From Pseudomonas sp. (GTDB taxonomy: Bacteria; Pseudomonadota; Gammaproteobacteria; Pseudomonadales; Pseudomonadaceae), in NCBI GenBank assembly GCA_003527165.1, contig DPSI01000611.1:1-6167 (forward strand): DNA of 6,167 nucleotides, in the 5' to 3' direction. Below are positions 1 through 5,984 of the stretch, piece after piece. Every line of letters starts with the position of its first letter. Positions within the stretch are counted from its first letter, which is position 1. The translations under genes were made by a program, and so were the position numbers. Below the pieces are notes generated by a model, which had not been told where the DNA came from, searched no databases, and was given only the letters and a program-made list of their open reading frames with translations.

Positions 1-1
1 C

Positions 2-33
2 AGCGCCCGCGATCCCTGCCGCGGTCTGGCGCT
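2..33 (+). terminator. Weak terminator-like inverted repeat at window edge
   Basis: AGCGCC at 2-7 is matched by GGCGCT at 28-33. Inside it, CGCG at 8-11 can pair with CGCG at 20-23, leaving a four-base bulge. Only three T residues (33-35) follow, so an intrinsic terminator for a gene left of the window is possible but weak. The arms are GC-rich, and such repeats arise easily in this composition. Confidence 0.25.
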
Positions 34-209
34 TTGACATTGCGGCTATGAAAGTAGTTCAGCAGGGTGACAATAAAAAGTCAAAAGTGTGGACTAGTGC
101 CTGATTTCCGACGAAGTGTATGTTGCGCAGGGCGGGGCGAAACTGGAACACGTCCATTCGCTGAACTACATTTAATGGTCGTTTTCCTCGCGGCGAGCAG
201 GAGGTAGGC

Positions 210-845
210 ATGTCGGATCCAGCATTCTGGTTGGTGTTCTTCTCGGCCGCTCTGGCGCTGAACCTTTCGCCGGGGCCCGATTTGCTGTTCGTCCTTTCGC
301 GCACATTGTCCGGAGGGCGCCGTGTCGGTGTGGCCTCGGCGTGCGGCGTGTGCAGCGGTGCATTGGTCCATGTCGCGGCCGCTGCCATGGGGATATCAGC
401 CATTCTGGCCACCTCGGCGCTGGCCTTCGCCGTAGTCAAGTATGTCGGTGCCGCGTACCTGCTGTATCTCGGCATTCAAGCGTTGCGCTCGGCGGGCGCG
501 GGCACGCAGCTCGACCTTGAGACCGCGCCGCGGACCACGGCCTGGCAGGCTTATCGCCAAGGCATCCTGGTGGATATTTTCAACCCGAAGGCAGCGATTT
601 TCTTCATGGCGTTTCTGCCACAGTTCGTACGTCCGGACCAGGGTGCGGTGGCCCTGCAGCTGCTGATTCTGGGTGTGCTGGTGGTTCTGGTGGCGATCGT
701 GGTGGAGTGTGCGCTGGTCCAGCTGGCGGCTCGGGCGAGCTCGGCGTTGCGCGGCAACCGTCGCTTGAGTCAATGGCTCGATCGGGTGCTCGGCTCGGTG
801 CTGATCGGCCTGGGTATTCGTCTCGGCTTGGCCGAGCGTGCATAG
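210..845 (+). CDS. LysE/RhtB family amino-acid exporter
   Basis: This is a 211-residue inner-membrane protein of the LysE/RhtB superfamily, whose members export amino acids such as lysine, homoserine, threonine or leucine by secondary transport. Hallmarks are visible: the PGPD motif in the first membrane segment (residues 21-24), a following SGGRRVG loop (34-40), a G-A-A-Y-L-L stretch (80-85), and NPKA then FLPQFV (125-128, 135-140). Hydrophobic segments lie near residues 5-27, 41-70, 72-92, 118-138, 146-172 and 192-207, fitting the usual six-helix topology, and the length is normal. ATG 210 is preceded by AGGAGGT at 199-205, a near-perfect ribosome site four bases upstream. The substrate cannot be told from sequence. 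Bases 1-209 upstream carry no supported gene. A TTGACA hexamer occurs at 34-39, but I see no convincing -10 box at the right distance. Confidence 0.93.
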   Translation: MSDPAFWLVFFSAALALNLSPGPDLLFVLSRTLSGGRRVGVASACGVCSGALVHVAAAAMGISAILATSALAFAVVKYVGAAYLLYLGIQALRSAGAGTQLDLETAPRTTAWQAYRQGILVDIFNPKAAIFFMAFLPQFVRPDQGAVALQLLILGVLVVLVAIVVECALVQLAARASSALRGNRRLSQWLDRVLGSVLIGLGIRLGLAERA

Positions 846-899
846 CCGTGGAACGTCGGGCCTGGTATCGGTCTGAATGCTATGCGGTGCGTTTTTTTT
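840..899 (+). terminator. Possible intrinsic terminator after the exporter
   Basis: GCATAGC at 840-846 overlaps the exporter stop codon and is matched exactly by GCTATGC at 879-885. Within the loop, GGCC at 859-862 can pair with GGTC at 870-873 (one G-U pair). A run of eight T residues lies at 892-899. The six bases between stem and T run, and the long loop, make it atypical. The T8 run is nevertheless striking in DNA this GC-rich, and it would separate the exporter from the next two genes. Confidence 0.38.
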
Positions 900-933
900 C
901 TCGGCGATGCCGCGGCAACCGGAAGGAGCTTTC

Positions 934-1398
934 ATGTCTCTGTATAGCAAGAACACCACGTCCAACTTGATCCCCTGCCTGCGTTACCGCGATGTACCCG
1001 CGGCGCTGGAATGGCTGTGCCGGGTGTTCGATTTCGAGCAGCAGCGCGTGGTCGAAGACGCGCAGGTCGGCGTCATTCACGCCCAGCTCAGTTTCGGTAG
1101 CGGCATGCTGATGCTGGGTCCGGTGGCTGATTCGGAATATGGTCGCCAGGTCAGGCAGCCGGACGAGGTCGGTGGCGTCTCCACGCAAAGCATCTATGTC
1201 ATCGTCAACAGCGCCGACGCCCTCTACACCAAGGCCAAAGCCGCGGGCGCCGAGATCGTCATCGAGTTGAAAGACGAGGACTACGGCGGCCGAGGCTTCA
1301 GTTGCCGTGACCTCGAAGGGCATCTGTGGAGTTTTGGTACCTACGATCCATGGGCCGAACCGGTTGCCGAGCAGACCGCGCCGCGAGGGAACGGCTGA
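934..1398 (+). CDS. VOC family (glyoxalase/bleomycin-resistance-like) protein
   Basis: A 154-residue cytoplasmic protein of the vicinal oxygen chelate fold. The order is that of one VOC unit pair: an N-terminal segment with PCLRYRDVPAALEWLCRVF (residues 14-32), an IHAQL strand (48-52), a second half beginning near STQSIYVIVNSADAL (83-97), and a C-terminal DLEGHLWSFGTYDPW (126-140), the characteristic end of this subfamily. H49 and H130 are candidate metal-site residues, but a complete ligand set is not evident, so lyase activity should not be assumed. ATG 934 is chosen because GGAAGGAG lies at 921-928, five bases upstream. An in-frame start at 877 would translate the T8 run and has no homology-like sequence. 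The stop overlaps the next gene's start by one base (TGATG), indicating translational coupling to the aldo/keto reductase. Confidence 0.9.
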   Translation: MSLYSKNTTSNLIPCLRYRDVPAALEWLCRVFDFEQQRVVEDAQVGVIHAQLSFGSGMLMLGPVADSEYGRQVRQPDEVGGVSTQSIYVIVNSADALYTKAKAAGAEIVIELKDEDYGGRGFSCRDLEGHLWSFGTYDPWAEPVAEQTAPRGNG

Positions 1399-2222
1399 TG
1401 CGTACCTTGAGGCTGGCCGACGGCGGTGTGGTCCCTGTAATTGGCCAGGGTACCTGGCACATGGGCGAGAAACCGGCCGAACGCCGAAACGAGGTGGCCG
1501 CGCTGCAGCTCGGCATCGAGCTGGGCATGACCCTCATCGATACCGCGGAGATGTACGGCGAAGGCGGTGCGGAAGAGGTTGTTGGCGAGGCGATCCGCAA
1601 CCGTCGCGATCGGGTATTTCTGGTCAGCAAGGTCTATCCGCACAACGCCAGTCGTAAAGGTGTGCCGGAGGCCTGCGAACGCAGCCTGCGCCGCCTGGGC
1701 ACCGACTGCATTGATCTGTATCTGCTGCATTGGCGTGGCCAGTATCCGCTGGTGGAAACCGTCGAAGCCTTCGAGCGGCTCAAAGAACAGGGCAAGATTC
1801 TCCGCTGGGGCGTGTCGAACTTCGATCTGGACGACATGCGCGAGTTGGATGCACCCGCGTGCGCGACCAATCAGGTGCTCTATAACCCCGGCGAGCGGGG
1901 TATCGAATTCGATCTGCTGCCCTGGTGCCAGACGCAGGGCATGCCGGTCATGGCCTATTGTCCTTTGGGGCAGGGCGGTGATCTGCTGCGCCATCCGATC
2001 GTCGTCGATGTTGCGCGCCGGCACGGAGCTCAGCCCCCTCAGGTTGCGCTGGCCTGGGCCTTGCGCCAACCCGGCGTGCTGGTGATACCGAAATCGGCCA
2101 ACCCGGCTCATCTGCGCGCGAATGCGTCCGCTGCGGAGCTACAACTGTCGGCCGAGGACCTGAGCATCCTCGACGAGGCCTTTCCGCCACCGACTCGCCG
2201 ACGACCGCTGCAAATGGTTTGA
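1398..2222 (+). CDS. yeaE: Aldo/keto reductase, YeaE-type (putative methylglyoxal reductase)
   Basis: A 274-residue NADPH-dependent aldo/keto reductase with a TIM-barrel fold. The catalytic tetrad is present: D48 and Y53 in DTAEMYG, K78 in LVSKVYP, and H111 in LYLLHWRG. GVSNF (138-142) follows, then CATNQVLYNPGERGIEFDLL (155-174), closely resembling E. coli YeaE from memory. The cofactor segment IPKSANPAHLRAN lies at 230-242. YeaE-type enzymes reduce methylglyoxal and other aldehydes or dicarbonyls; that activity is inferred here. The length matches the family. ATG 1398 overlaps the VOC stop (TGATG), and GAGGGA at 1385-1390 serves as the ribosome site. A longer in-frame start at 1326 would run through the VOC coding sequence and is unlikely. 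Co-translation with a VOC protein suits a role in carbonyl detoxification. The symbol is given by resemblance, not by proof of orthology. Confidence 0.9.
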   Translation: MRTLRLADGGVVPVIGQGTWHMGEKPAERRNEVAALQLGIELGMTLIDTAEMYGEGGAEEVVGEAIRNRRDRVFLVSKVYPHNASRKGVPEACERSLRRLGTDCIDLYLLHWRGQYPLVETVEAFERLKEQGKILRWGVSNFDLDDMRELDAPACATNQVLYNPGERGIEFDLLPWCQTQGMPVMAYCPLGQGGDLLRHPIVVDVARRHGAQPPQVALAWALRQPGVLVIPKSANPAHLRANASAAELQLSAEDLSILDEAFPPPTRRRPLQMV

Positions 2223-2254
2223 CGCAGACGATCCTTCGGGACGGCAGGGAATGT

Positions 2255-2289
2255 TTGCCTCGCCGTGGCTGTCAGCTATGAATGACAGC
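2255..2289 (+). promoter_or_regulatory. Candidate promoter with inverted-repeat operator upstream of the SDR
   Basis: A sigma70-like pair is visible: TTGCCT at 2255-2260 and TATGAA at 2277-2282, 16 bases apart, each matching consensus at four of six positions. The -10 hexamer lies between the arms of a perfect inverted repeat, GCTGTCA (2268-2274) and TGACAGC (2283-2289), separated by eight bases. A dimeric repressor bound there would block the -10 box. The predicted transcript start falls just before the GGAGGAG ribosome site at 2296-2302. Alternatively the repeat acts as an RNA hairpin. Confidence 0.4.
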
Positions 2290-2307
2290 AAACCCGGAGG
2301 AGCGAGC

Positions 2308-3279
2308 ATGAATGGGACCAGACTCGAGAGCGCGGTGGTGGTCATCACCGGTGCGTCCAGTGGCATTGGTCGCGCTACCGCCCAGGCTTTCGCACGCCAG
2401 CGAGCCCGTGTGGTGTTGGCCGCGCGCGATGACGAGGCGTTGCAGGACGCTGCCCAGGAATGCCGGGCGCTCGGCGGTGAAGCGCTTGTGGTGCCGACCG
2501 ATATGACCCTCAGTGACTCCGTGGAGCAACTGGCCAGTGCGGCCGCCGAGTTCGGTCAGGGCCGCATCGATGTCTGGATCAACAACGCCGGCGTCGGTGC
2601 GGTCGGTGCTTAACACGAGACGCCGCTGGACGCGCACGAACAGGTGGTGCAGACCGATTTGATCGGCTATCTGCGAGGCGCGCATGTGGTGTTGCCCTAC
2701 TTCAAACAGCAGAACGGCGGCGTGCTGATCAATACCCTGTCGGTCGGCAGCTGGGTGCCGCAGCCGTTCGCGGTGGCCTATTCGGCCAGCAAGTTCGGCC
2801 TGCGTGGGTTCTCTCAGGCCCTGCGCGGTGAGCTCGCGCAGTGGCCCGGAATTCATGTGTGCGATGTGTATCCCTGGGTGGTGGATACGCCCGGTTTTCG
2901 CGACGGTGGTAACTATGCGGGGCGCTCGTTGCAGCCCCCGCCACCGCTCTGCGATCCCCGCCAGGTGGCCGAGGCGATGGTCAGTCTGGCGCTGCATCCG
3001 CGCCACAGCACGTCGGTCGGCGTGATGGCGACCTTGCTGCGCTTCGCGCACTTCATCACCCCGGGTTCCGATCGGCTGTCGGGGCTGCTCACTGGCGCCG
3101 TGCTGCGCCGCGCCGAACGGGTCGCGCCGTCGTCGGGCAATCTGTTCCATCCGGCACTGGGTCAGCGCCGAATCGATGGCGGTTGGCGCACCAGCCGTCC
3201 GCGCCAGCATACCCTGCTGGTGGCGGGTGGGATTGCGGCGGGTGTGGTCGGGCTGTTGCTATACGGTCGCAAACGATAG
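2308..3279 (+). pseudogene. Short-chain dehydrogenase/reductase with C-terminal membrane helix, interrupted by in-frame TAA
   Basis: Read through, this frame is a 323-codon classical SDR, an NAD(P)-dependent oxidoreductase with a Rossmann fold. The cofactor motif TGASSGIG lies at residues 14-21 and NNAG at 92-95. The catalytic set is S145 (INTLSVGS), Y158 and K162 (YSASK), with the standard 13-residue Ser-Tyr spacing. Residues about 302-319 are hydrophobic and end in GRKR, a tail-type membrane anchor. A TAA at 2611-2613 (codon 102) splits the gene just after NNAGVGAVGA. The downstream frame continues without any shift or second stop, and its first residues (HETPLDAHEQ) are those expected at this point of such SDRs. 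A single base change from TAC or TTA-like codons would explain it. The 101-residue N-terminal piece lacks the active site; the C-terminal piece has no ribosome site before the nearest GTG (2644). ATG 2308 is chosen for GGAGGAG at 2296-2302. Substrate is unknown. A sequencing error is a real alternative. Confidence 0.85.
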
Positions 3280-3332
3280 GTCGATCCGGCGTGGCCGGCG
3301 CTGGCTGATGCTTATTGGCGTGATGCTGGCAT

Positions 3333-4208
3333 TCAGCGAGGCTCCGGCAGGCAATCCAGCGAGCTCAGATCCTTGCGTAAGCCTTCCAATTGCGCGACGA
3401 GATGACGCCGCTGGTCGGCATCGGAAAGGGCGTAGAGGTCGCTGACAAGATCGATGGCCGCCTGCTCGGTACGCGCAAAGGCGGCTCTGTAATCGGGCGT
3501 CCACAAGGATTCACGGTCCTGCAGCAGCGTCGCGACGCGTTTCTCGAAACCCGCTTCGTGGCGCTCGGTCAGCGCGTTGCTCAGCGTCTGCTGCCACTGC
3601 ACCCGGTTGGCCAGCCAGAATCGGTTCTGCTCGCCGAGCGTGTGCGCCCATTGGAGGATGCGTTGCCGTTGCGCCTCGTTGGTGCTGCCCATCCATTGCT
3701 CGACCCGCTCGCGCATGCGTTCGGCACGTTCGCCTATCTGCTGTTCCAGTGGTGGCTGCAGGTATTTCTCCTCACGTTCGCGACGATCATCCTCCAGTGC
3801 CTCGTTGAGTTCGTGCACCTGCTCGTCATCGAGGTCGCGCAATAGCTGCGCCGTGGTCGGGGTGATTTCCACGGCGATGGTGTGAATCGCCTGTTGCGCG
3901 TCCTGGTAATGAGCCCGAAGCGTGGTTTCGTCGACTTCACCCTGACGAACTTGTCGCTGCAGGCGCTCGATAGTGTCGAGATATGCGGGCAACTGTGTCC
4001 GGCAATGCCAGCTCAAGTGTTCGCGCAGTTGCGCGCGGAAGCGCTGCTGCTGGTCGCGATTCATGTCCAGGTAATCGTTGAGTGACCAGGGGATCAGCAA
4101 ATGCAGATTGCGGTAGGCGAGGTTCATGCGGCTGCAACCGGTCACGGCCAGGCTTAACGCCACCAACAATAGCAATGCCTTGCAGCCAAGCGCCTGACGA
4201 ATCTGCAT
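3333..4208 (-). CDS. DUF6279-like outer-membrane lipoprotein
   Basis: A 291-residue predicted lipoprotein. A basic N-terminus and hydrophobic stretch (residues 10-22) end in the lipobox AVTGC, so C25 would be lipidated; the following Ser favours outer-membrane sorting. The mature start, with NLAYRNLHLLIPWSLNDYLD (29-48) then HLSWHCRTQLPAYL (64-77), is what I recall of the DUF6279 family, common in Pseudomonas and relatives and without an assigned function. The rest is highly charged and predicted almost wholly helical, with Arg/Glu/Gln-rich stretches (about 135-190) compatible with coiled coil. ATG 4208 has a GAGGG site (4218-4214) five bases upstream; a TTG at 4235 would extend the protein by nine residues but lacks a ribosome site. 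It converges on the SDR, 53 bases apart, with no good terminator between, and is divergent from the 62-residue gene. Confidence 0.85.
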   Translation of the reverse strand: MQIRQALGCKALLLLVALSLAVTGCSRMNLAYRNLHLLIPWSLNDYLDMNRDQQQRFRAQLREHLSWHCRTQLPAYLDTIERLQRQVRQGEVDETTLRAHYQDAQQAIHTIAVEITPTTAQLLRDLDDEQVHELNEALEDDRREREEKYLQPPLEQQIGERAERMRERVEQWMGSTNEAQRQRILQWAHTLGEQNRFWLANRVQWQQTLSNALTERHEAGFEKRVATLLQDRESLWTPDYRAAFARTEQAAIDLVSDLYALSDADQRRHLVAQLEGLRKDLSSLDCLPEPR

Positions 4209-4238
4209 CGGAGCCCTCGTCTTGTTGTTATCCAATCA

Positions 4239-4258
4239 AAACGGCGTTTTCGCCTGTT
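4239..4258 (-). terminator. Small hairpin with T run in the DUF6279 gene leader
   Basis: On the minus strand GGCG and CGCC (4254-4251 and 4246-4243) enclose an AAAA loop. AAC and GTT outside them can add three pairs with one bulged base, and the T stretch runs to 4238. It has the shape of a weak intrinsic terminator or attenuator about 30 bases before the lipoprotein start codon. The stem is short, so function is uncertain. Confidence 0.25.
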
Positions 4259-4277
4259 CAATAGAGCAGCGAGGCGC

Positions 4278-4333
4278 TGCGGCGGTTCGGGCCGAAACAG
4301 CAACGGCTTGTTTCGGCGAGAAGAAACGCCGCA
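4278..4333. repeat. Nested inverted repeats in the divergent intergenic region
   Basis: The inner repeat GCCGAAACA (4291-4299) and TGTTTCGGC (4309-4317) is perfect over nine pairs. It can be lengthened by GC/GC around an AACG loop with one bulged T. An outer repeat, TGCGGCG (4278-4284) and CGCCGCA (4327-4333), is perfect over seven pairs and encloses it. CGGCG at 4314-4318 can instead pair with CGCCG at 4327-4331, disrupting both. No T tract follows on either strand, so it is not an ordinary terminator. It may be an operator for the divergent genes or a structured leader RNA. Confidence 0.45.
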
Positions 4334-4406
4334 TCCGTGGTCCGTTATTAAGGTGAGGCTGATGACATGCCTTCAGACCAGAACGCCAATCGAAGTGGAG
4401 GTATAC

Positions 4407-4595
4407 ATGCAGAAAGCGATCAGGCATCTGACCGGAGACGAAGTACCGCAGGGCTGGCGCCCGACATGGGTGACCTGCTGGGTGGTGGAAATGGACGGCA
4501 AGACCATCGCCGGACCTTACGCCACGCGAGAGGAGGCGCAAGCCGTAATGGATGGTGAGCAGGATCCCAAGGTATCGCAGACACCTACACCCTGA
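4407..4595 (+). CDS. Small hypothetical protein (62 residues)
   Basis: I do not recognise a named family. The predicted protein is small and soluble, with no signal peptide or membrane segment. A compact core, GWRPTWVTCWVVEMDGK (residues 16-32) followed by TIAGPYATREEAQAVMDG (33-50), looks like two short strands then a helix. The GPYATREEA pattern recurs in many small bacterial proteins of a beta-beta-alpha type. The C-terminus is polar and probably disordered. ATG 4407 is chosen because TGGAGGT lies at 4396-4402, about five bases upstream; an in-frame start at 4308 would run through the intergenic inverted repeat. The stop lies nine bases from the end of the convergent lipoprotein gene. Single-copy cysteine C24 is the only notable reactive residue. 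Coding status rests on the ribosome site and composition. Confidence 0.68.
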   Translation: MQKAIRHLTGDEVPQGWRPTWVTCWVVEMDGKTIAGPYATREEAQAVMDGEQDPKVSQTPTP

Positions 4596-4604
4596 TGACG
4601 AGGA

Positions 4605-5144
4605 TCAAAGACACCGGCTAACACAGGGGTCGACGCGCTCGGGCAATGGCGGTGGCGGCTCGACGAGCTGGGACACCAGTGCCAGGGCCTTGTCGAAGGA
4701 CGGGTAGCCGCTCTGTGCCACGTCCAGTTCGGAATAGGCCTGGCGGTACTCCTCGGCCTTCGCGGTATCGCGTTCGGCCAGCAGGTAGGGTTCCTGGTGC
4801 ATCTTGTAAAGCAACGCCACGGCATGCGGGTGGCCCTTGGCTCGGGCTTGTTCGAGCAGGCGCAGCACTGGCGCTGGTTGCGGGCCCTGGCGAATCAGCA
4901 GCAGTGCCTGGTAGAACTCGATCTCACCACGTTCGTCGAGACGGGCGCTGCGCTCGAGCAAGGCATCGGCGAGTTCATAGCCGTCTTCGTCGCCGATGGA
5001 GATGAGAATCTTCGCCTGCAACAGGTCGTTCTGATAGAGCAGCCGCTCCGCGCGGCAGGTGCTGTCGCTGCGGGATTGATCACATGGCTGGGAGGCGCAG
5101 CCCCCCAGGACGATGAACAGTCCGATCACCAGTGCGTTTTTCAT
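4605..5144 (-). CDS. Small lipoprotein with Sel1/TPR-like helical segment
   Basis: A 179-residue predicted lipoprotein. MKNALVIGLFIVLGGCAS has a short hydrophobic signal and the lipobox LGGC, placing the lipidated cysteine at residue 16; Ala at the next position fits outer-membrane sorting. Mature residues 32-165 are helical and Leu/Ala-rich. The stretch 96-137 (LLEQARAKGHPHAVALLYKM onward, ending KAEEYRQAY) has the small-residue pattern of a Sel1-like or TPR repeat, suggesting a protein-binding scaffold. Cysteines at 21, 30, 174 and 178 could form disulfides after export. A Pro-rich patch (163-168) precedes the C-terminus. I do not recognise a named family. ATG 5144 has AAGG five bases upstream. 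It starts 78 bases downstream of the solute-binding gene on the same strand and is probably co-transcribed. GTCAG (5176-5180) and CTGAC (5189-5193) form a small inverted repeat in that gap. Confidence 0.78.
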   Translation of the reverse strand: MKNALVIGLFIVLGGCASQPCDQSRSDSTCRAERLLYQNDLLQAKILISIGDEDGYELADALLERSARLDERGEIEFYQALLLIRQGPQPAPVLRLLEQARAKGHPHAVALLYKMHQEPYLLAERDTAKAEEYRQAYSELDVAQSGYPSFDKALALVSQLVEPPPPLPERVDPCVSRCL

Positions 5145-5222
5145 TGCTGCCTTGTTCTCTTGATTATTTAGGTGTGTCAGCGCGTGTTCTGACCGGCGCG
5201 TTTCGTTTCTGTTCAGCCTGTT

Positions 5223-5984
5223 TCATTGCTCGCTGGCGATGGGCTCGAGGCCGTACTGGTACAGCAGGATCTGCCACTCGGGGTTGTTCGGCAAGGCATC
5301 GAGGAAGCCGTCGAGGTAACGGGTGACCGCCTCGCCAATCGCGCCGTTGATCAACAGATGCCGTGCGAACTGATACAGCGGGGTCGCCGAAACGTATAAC
5401 TCCCCAAGCTGTAGTTCCTTGCGGTAGTAGAGCAGGGTAGAGCGCGGAATCAGCAGGGTGTTGATGCGACCCGAGAGCAATTTCTGGATGTTCTGCAGAT
5501 CGGTCTGCACATCCTGACGGGTGATTGCTTTACTGGCGATATCCGCTTCGAGTTCGGCGTATCGATGCCCGAGCACGCCGCCCAGAACGAGGCCGTGCAG
5601 CGATTCGGGGCCCTCATATTCGAATGGTGCATCGGGTAGCGAGACGAAATCCTGCTGGTCGATCAGTAGCGGTTGCGACCATTTGCCGTTGGCTACCTGC
5701 GCGGCAGTAAAGAAGCTCGGCGTGGCCCAGAGCAGGACGCCGGGGTGCTTTCGCGCGAGGCGCACATCCACACGCTTGCGCGGCAATTCCACCAGCTCGA
5801 AGCGAAAACGGTTGTGGTTGCCCGGATCATTGTTGAGCAACTCGACGAACGCATGCGAAAGCCCCTGGGCGTTTTCGAGAAGGAAAGGCGGCGAAAAATG
5901 ATAGGTCCAGAGTTCGACTCGCTGCTGCGCCCCGCAGGCCAGGGGCAACAGAACCAATATAAGCACCAGAACGAGTCTCTGCAT
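5223..5984 (-). CDS. Periplasmic solute-binding-like protein (SBP family 3 type)
   Basis: A 253-residue exported protein. Residues 1-19 form a signal peptide (MQRLVLVLILVLLPLACGA); cleavage after CGA is likely, while PLAC is a poor lipobox. The mature start VELWTYHFSPPFLLENAQGL (23-42) corresponds to the opening strand of the extracellular solute-binding fold (SBP_bac_3), with a ligand-contact-like Y-x-x-x-P-F segment. A domain crossover is suggested by LHGLVLGGVLGHRYAELE (129-146), and NIQKLLSGRINTLLIPRSTL (165-184) matches the lobe where such proteins typically read L-x-x-G-R-x-D. The usual ligand-binding Arg/Asp pair is not clearly recognisable, so the ligand is unknown and may not be an amino acid. 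No permease or ATPase lies nearby, as is common for Pseudomonas stand-alone members. ATG 5984 has AAGGG six bases upstream. A weak sigma70-like pair on this strand, TTACAA (6093-6088) and TGTATT (6070-6065), 17 bases apart, could be its promoter. Confidence 0.82.
   Translation of the reverse strand: MQRLVLVLILVLLPLACGAQQRVELWTYHFSPPFLLENAQGLSHAFVELLNNDPGNHNRFRFELVELPRKRVDVRLARKHPGVLLWATPSFFTAAQVANGKWSQPLLIDQQDFVSLPDAPFEYEGPESLHGLVLGGVLGHRYAELEADIASKAITRQDVQTDLQNIQKLLSGRINTLLIPRSTLLYYRKELQLGELYVSATPLYQFARHLLINGAIGEAVTRYLDGFLDALPNNPEWQILLYQYGLEPIASEQ

Noticed and set aside
27..43. Sigma54-like promoter (TGGC followed by TTGC)
   Set aside because: The GG and GC elements are 12 bases apart, whereas sigma54 promoters require 10.
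877..933. Upstream extension of the VOC gene from ATG 877
   Set aside because: It would translate the T8 run and terminator-like repeat, and ATG 934 has a much better ribosome site.
1326..1397. Upstream extension of the aldo/keto reductase
   Set aside because: It overlaps the conserved C-terminal coding region of the VOC gene; ATG 1398 fits the family start and the TGATG coupling.
1341..2111. Long open frame on the minus strand opposite the reductase
   Set aside because: Its translation has no recognisable motifs and the plus strand encodes a clear enzyme; it is a by-product of GC-rich codon use.
2272..3210. 312-codon open frame on the minus strand opposite the SDR
   Set aside because: It is low-complexity (Arg/His/Gln-rich) and antisense to clear SDR motifs. 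Its being open across the TAA is not evidence of coding.
3286..3298. CCGGC-GTG-GCCGG hairpin between the convergent SDR and lipoprotein genes
   Set aside because: Five pairs with a three-base loop and no T run on either side; too weak to call a terminator.
4359..4365. CTGATGA, the hammerhead ribozyme core sequence
   Set aside because: No flanking stem II followed by GAAA and no closing stems could be found, so the seven bases are probably chance.
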